Origin: Seleniivibrio woodruffii
GTDB taxonomy: Bacteria > Chrysiogenota > Deferribacteres > Deferribacterales > Geovibrionaceae
NCBI RefSeq assembly: GCF_029267515.1
Contig: NZ_JAJUIS010000001.1
Coordinates: 62,001-126,000, forward strand
Direction of reading: 5' to 3'
Length of the DNA stretch: 64,000 nt
The first letter of the stretch is position 1. Each line of letters starts with the position of its first letter. This document shows, in pieces, positions 60,672-64,000 of the stretch. The translations under genes and the position numbers were made by a program. The notes beneath the pieces were generated by a model that made no database searches, was not told the DNA's origin, and was given only the letters and a program-made list of their open reading frames with translations.

Positions 60672-63386
60672 TTGATAGGAACAGTCCGCAGCAATGCTTT
60701 TGCGGTTTTTGTCATAGCCACGCTTGGAATACTGGGTTATGTATTTAACAGCAACAAGTTAGAAATATTTTTCAACGTTGACTTCCTTTTCGGAGGATTC
60801 TTCACCGTTATAGCTGTCAAACGATACGGCGCAGCAGGCGTCATAGCAGCAGCAATCGCATCGGTGAGCACGTATTTTCTATGGAACCACCCTTACGCAA
60901 TAATAATTTTCATAGCTGAAGCAGCGGTTCTCGCATATTTCAGCGAAAGAAACGAAGATCTAGTGCTCATAGACATGGCATACTGGCTTACGGCCGGGCT
61001 ATTTTTCGTCTTTTTCTTTTATTCGGGCATAATGGGTGTCGGACTGAAAAATTCAGCCGTGGTTTACCTGAAACAGAGTATAAACGGTATATTCAACACA
61101 CTTTTCGCGGTAACTGCAATAAACGTATGGAATCTTGTCTGCAAGGAGATGGGATTAAAGTATGCAAAGGTATCTCTGAAATCCATCATTTTCAGTACAA
61201 TTCTTTTCATAACGGCGGTTCCGGCTCTTTTTTATATAATAACAAACGTACGCTCCCAGACAGAAGAGATGTCGCACAATATGCAGCTTGAACTGAACGC
61301 AATGACAAACGCTGCGGAGCTTTCAACAAACAACGTCCTGAAAAACAGCATTACAAGCATTGAAATGCTTTCCGAAACACTCAAAGACTGCATTAACGAC
61401 TCAGGGATAAACAGCACGGGTGAAGAACGTATCCTGACTCTTCTCCATTCATCCGATTCTTTTCTGGGACTGGGATTTATAAACAAAGACCGTTTTTCCG
61501 CTCCCATTTACACTCTGAACAACGGTGAACTTAAAAGATATTACGGAAGGGACTACAGAGACAGAACCTATTACTCAAAAGCGGAAGAAACTGACAAAAC
61601 GGTTATTTCCGAGGCAAGAAAAAGTAATCTGCTTAACCTGAACAGCTCTATTCTTATAATCGTAAAGGCTGTCAGAAACGAGCAGGGAGAAATTCTCGGT
61701 TATGTGCAGGGCGGAATACAGTTCCGCTCGGTTTACGACCTTTTGTATACCGTAACCAAAGATTCCGGCATATATTTCACTCTTGCCGACAGGAACAGCA
61801 AACCGCTGGTCACAACCAATCCCGAATATCAGGGACAATCCGACATACCTATCAAAAGCTCCGACGGAATCATAGAAGATTTCGGCAACGGAATACTGCA
61901 GTGGACATCCTCTCCCAGAAACAACACGTCGATCATGACAAGATGGCAGAAGTCATATTACATCAAAACCGTTCAGCTGGATTCCGAAAAATCGCTTTCT
62001 CTGACCGCAGAGCTACCCCTTGCCAAATATATCGCTGGTATCGTCAGAATAGGACTCAACGCCCTACTTATCATATACGCAACCATCTTCCTTTCAGTGC
62101 TTCTCGCATGGTTCGTAAGCCGGAGAACGGCATTCCACCTCAATAAGCTCTCCGAAAGAACCGCACATATACACGAAAATCTGGAAACTCAAAAATCGGA
62201 GGGGTGGCCGAACTCCGTTTTCAGCGAAATAACAGGACTTTCAGAGAATTTCAGGAAAATGGAAGAGGAGCTTACCGGATATTTCAGACAACTGAGCATA
62301 CAGAAGCAGGAACTTGAGGTTATTCTGGATGCACTGCCGGCAATCATCTTTCTTAAAGACACCAAAAACCATATCACATTCGCAAACAAAACAGCTCTCC
62401 GCTTCATTTCGCTCGGAAGAGTGGAAAAAATTCATGTCAGCGACGTTTTCAGATTCGACCACGCAAGATTTTATGCTGATGACAAAAAAGTTATTGAAAC
62501 AAGAAAACCAGTTCTTAAAATCATTCAGACCTACCCCTTCGAATCAGCCTCCATCACTGTTATTACAGACAAAATACCGCTCTTTAACGAGGACGGCAGC
62601 GTTAAGGATATTCTTGTTATCTCAAGGGATATCACAGAAGAACTTAAAGCGCAGGAAGATAAGCAGAAAACTCTGGAAATACTTTATCAGCAGTCAAAAA
62701 TGGCGGAAATGGGAGCTATGATAGGCGCAATTGCCCACCAGTGGAAACAGCCGCTGAACTCTATAGCCATTATGACCCAGCTCATAGAAGCAGACGCGGA
62801 GGACAACACCCTTACACAGGAATCACTGCTTAAAAACACTTCAATGATAATGAACAGCATAAACTTTATGTCCCAGACGGTTAACGACTTCATAGGTTTT
62901 TTCAAACAGAACAGAACGAAAGAGCATTTCTTCGCCTGCGAAACCGTACAGGAGGTTTACAGCCTTCTGGACAGACAGTTCACAAAAAACAATATTGAGG
63001 TGGTTTTCCACGATCACAGACATTTCGAGGTCTACGGCATAAAAAACGAATTTAAACAGGTATGCCTAAACATTCTGAACAACGCAAAAGAAGCGCTCGC
63101 AAACAGCCGTACAGAAAATAAACGCATAGACATTTTCTACGAATTTGACGACCTTATGAACAGGGTGATTATAGAGGATAATGCCGGCGGGATACCGGAA
63201 GACCTCCTGCCCGACAAACTCTTCGATATGTTCCAGAGCACAAAAGGGGAAAACGGCACGGGGCTTGGGCTTTACATCTGCAAATCCATAGTCGAACAGC
63301 ACATGGGCGGGCGCATTGCGGCAGAGAACACTCTCACCGGAGCCAGGTTCACAATCATGCTTCCGAACAATGAAATTACACCCTGA
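60672..63386 (+). CDS. Membrane sensor histidine kinase with PAS domain, paralog 2
   Basis: 904 aa with the same domain order as paralog 1. Membrane modules align (LFGGFFTVIAVKRYGAAGVI), the Cache-like region shows SSDSFLGLGFINKD and YVQGGIQFRSV, then PAS (VILDALPAIIFLKD) and the kinase core with H-box AIAHQWKQPLN (His 689), EFKQVCLNILNNAKEAL and GENGTGLGLYICKSIVEQH. Initiation is at TTG with GGGAG seven bases ahead. Divergence is greatest in the extracytoplasmic part, suggesting a different signal feeding a similar output. No cognate regulator is in view. Confidence 0.9.
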   Translation: MIGTVRSNAFAVFVIATLGILGYVFNSNKLEIFFNVDFLFGGFFTVIAVKRYGAAGVIAAAIASVSTYFLWNHPYAIIIFIAEAAVLAYFSERNEDLVLIDMAYWLTAGLFFVFFFYSGIMGVGLKNSAVVYLKQSINGIFNTLFAVTAINVWNLVCKEMGLKYAKVSLKSIIFSTILFITAVPALFYIITNVRSQTEEMSHNMQLELNAMTNAAELSTNNVLKNSITSIEMLSETLKDCINDSGINSTGEERILTLLHSSDSFLGLGFINKDRFSAPIYTLNNGELKRYYGRDYRDRTYYSKAEETDKTVISEARKSNLLNLNSSILIIVKAVRNEQGEILGYVQGGIQFRSVYDLLYTVTKDSGIYFTLADRNSKPLVTTNPEYQGQSDIPIKSSDGIIEDFGNGILQWTSSPRNNTSIMTRWQKSYYIKTVQLDSEKSLSLTAELPLAKYIAGIVRIGLNALLIIYATIFLSVLLAWFVSRRTAFHLNKLSERTAHIHENLETQKSEGWPNSVFSEITGLSENFRKMEEELTGYFRQLSIQKQELEVILDALPAIIFLKDTKNHITFANKTALRFISLGRVEKIHVSDVFRFDHARFYADDKKVIETRKPVLKIIQTYPFESASITVITDKIPLFNEDGSVKDILVISRDITEELKAQEDKQKTLEILYQQSKMAEMGAMIGAIAHQWKQPLNSIAIMTQLIEADAEDNTLTQESLLKNTSMIMNSINFMSQTVNDFIGFFKQNRTKEHFFACETVQEVYSLLDRQFTKNNIEVVFHDHRHFEVYGIKNEFKQVCLNILNNAKEALANSRTENKRIDIFYEFDDLMNRVIIEDNAGGIPEDLLPDKLFDMFQSTKGENGTGLGLYICKSIVEQHMGGRIAAENTLTGARFTIMLPNNEITP

Positions 63387-63482
63387 CACATACCATTTCC
63401 GGCAGTTCATCCATATAAACGCGTAATTTTCCCATTGCGGGTGTATAGTTATACCATACATCCATAATGCCGGAGGGCACAC

Positions 63483-64000
63483 ATGCTCGAAAGTTTCGAA
63501 AAAACCGAAATAATATCAAAATCACAGTACACCGAAGAGCTTAATAAGCTCCGTACACAACTTATCGACGCCCAATACGAGTTTAAGAAATACAGACGCC
63601 CCATGATAGTCATTCTCACAGGATTGGACGGCGCGGGCAAAGGGGAACTCGTAAACTTTATGGCTGACATAATGGATACGCGGCTTATCGAAACTTCAAC
63701 CTTCTGGCAGGAAACCGACGAAGAGAGGGAAAGACCTTACTATTTCCGCTTCTGGAACGCTATGCCCACTGGCGGAAAGCTCGGCATTTACTTCAACGGA
63801 TGGTATGAAAAAACCATAAGGCGCGCTCTGGACAACAACGACGATCCGGTTGCTTTTGCAAAAGGACTTGAGGAAGCGGCGGATTTTGAAAAGATGCTGG
63901 CGCTGGACGGCACTGTAATCGTTAAGATATGGGCTCACATAACCAAAAAAGAACAGAAAAAACGCCACGAAAAGCTGATAAAAAAGGAAAAACACTCGGA
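63483..64000 (+). CDS. pap: PPK2-class polyphosphate:AMP phosphotransferase (C-terminus beyond window)
   Basis: The frame from ATG 63483 (GGAGGG six bases ahead) is open to the right edge, 172 codons. It begins MLESFEKTEIISKSQY and has Walker A-like TGLDGAGKGELV, WQETDEERERPYYFRFW and LGIYFNGWYEKTI. These match the N-terminal domain of two-domain PAP enzymes, which phosphorylate AMP with polyphosphate. The second domain should lie beyond the window; a one-domain PPK2 cannot yet be excluded. Together with ppk1/ppx at 41-46 kb it gives the organism both routes of polyphosphate use. Confidence 0.85.
   Translation, partial: MLESFEKTEIISKSQYTEELNKLRTQLIDAQYEFKKYRRPMIVILTGLDGAGKGELVNFMADIMDTRLIETSTFWQETDEERERPYYFRFWNAMPTGGKLGIYFNGWYEKTIRRALDNNDDPVAFAKGLEEAADFEKMLALDGTVIVKIWAHITKKEQKKRHEKLIKKEKHS

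Noticed and set aside
1-64000. CRISPR arrays, tRNA, rRNA, insertion sequences or prophage genes
   Set aside because: None was found: no regularly spaced direct repeats, no cloverleaf candidates in the gaps and no transposase, integrase or phage structural motifs.

Overview
This window looks like a chromosomal segment of an anaerobic, diderm (Gram-negative-type) bacterium. The outer membrane is implied by a TonB-dependent receptor, several lipobox lipoproteins and Sec-exported periplasmic proteins. The gene set (DapL-type aminotransferase, indolepyruvate:ferredoxin oxidoreductase, SatP-type acetate carrier, rpsF-ssb-rpsR followed by a DUF2232 protein, a yceD-rpmF-plsX-fab operon) would fit Deferribacterota (Geovibrio/Denitrovibrio/Seleniivibrio type). 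That placement is inference from gene content; no rRNA is present to settle it. Coding density is high, overlapping ATGA junctions are common, and no phage, transposase, CRISPR, tRNA or rRNA was seen.

Layout. 1-6.9 kb: an rluD-type pseudouridine synthase (cut by the window edge), a promoter, rpsF-ssb-rpsR with its terminator, a DUF2232 membrane protein, a cation-efflux transporter with no ordinary start codon, a DapL-type aminotransferase and the first of two 5'-nucleotidases. 6.9-17.3 kb: the second nucleotidase, a PEBP-family protein, an AraC regulator converging on a HemW/HutW-like radical SAM enzyme, and two tandem 961-residue lipoproteins of unknown function. 17.4-25.3 kb (minus strand): dnaA without dnaN or a recognisable origin, purM-purN-M16-like protein, a Glu-rich response regulator, coaD, rsmD and an Elp3-like radical SAM protein. 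25.3-33.5 kb (minus): rnc-fabF-acpP-fabG-fabD-fabH-plsX-rpmF-yceD behind a good sigma-70-like promoter, then hisE and hisF. 33.7-41 kb: an SPFH protein, a Crp/Fnr regulator, and a metal-chelate uptake operon (TonB receptor, methyltransferase, binding protein, permease, ATPase). 41-48.6 kb (minus): a polyphosphate module (SixA-like, CHAD, two Ppx/GppA, Ppk1, and a 40-residue Cys/Lys protein coupled to ppk). 48.6-49.3 kb: an acetate-type carrier. 49.3-56.4 kb: a 1-kb AT-rich stretch leading into an aromatic amino acid locus (two periplasmic binding proteins, iorA, iorB, paaK). 56.4-57.7 kb: fetB and a TRIC-type membrane protein. 57.9-63.4 kb: two tandem paralogous sensor histidine kinases. 63.5 kb to the end: the start of a PPK2-class polyphosphate phosphotransferase.

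The most interesting observation lies at 50192-50366, just upstream of the first binding protein. A near-consensus promoter is followed by a 24-codon reading frame with six Phe codons and one Trp codon in an eight-codon block. It sits inside a foldable RNA and ends before a strong intrinsic terminator, which is the architecture of an aromatic amino acid attenuator. Its neighbours (indolepyruvate oxidoreductase and phenylacetate-CoA ligase) handle aryl-pyruvates and aryl-acetates, so the locus reads as an aromatic amino acid sensing, uptake and degradation unit. A second theme is a family of palindromic intergenic repeats (five copies of one type, one of another). A third is recent tandem duplication: nucleotidases, 961-residue lipoproteins, Ppx/GppA proteins, binding proteins and histidine kinases all occur as adjacent pairs.
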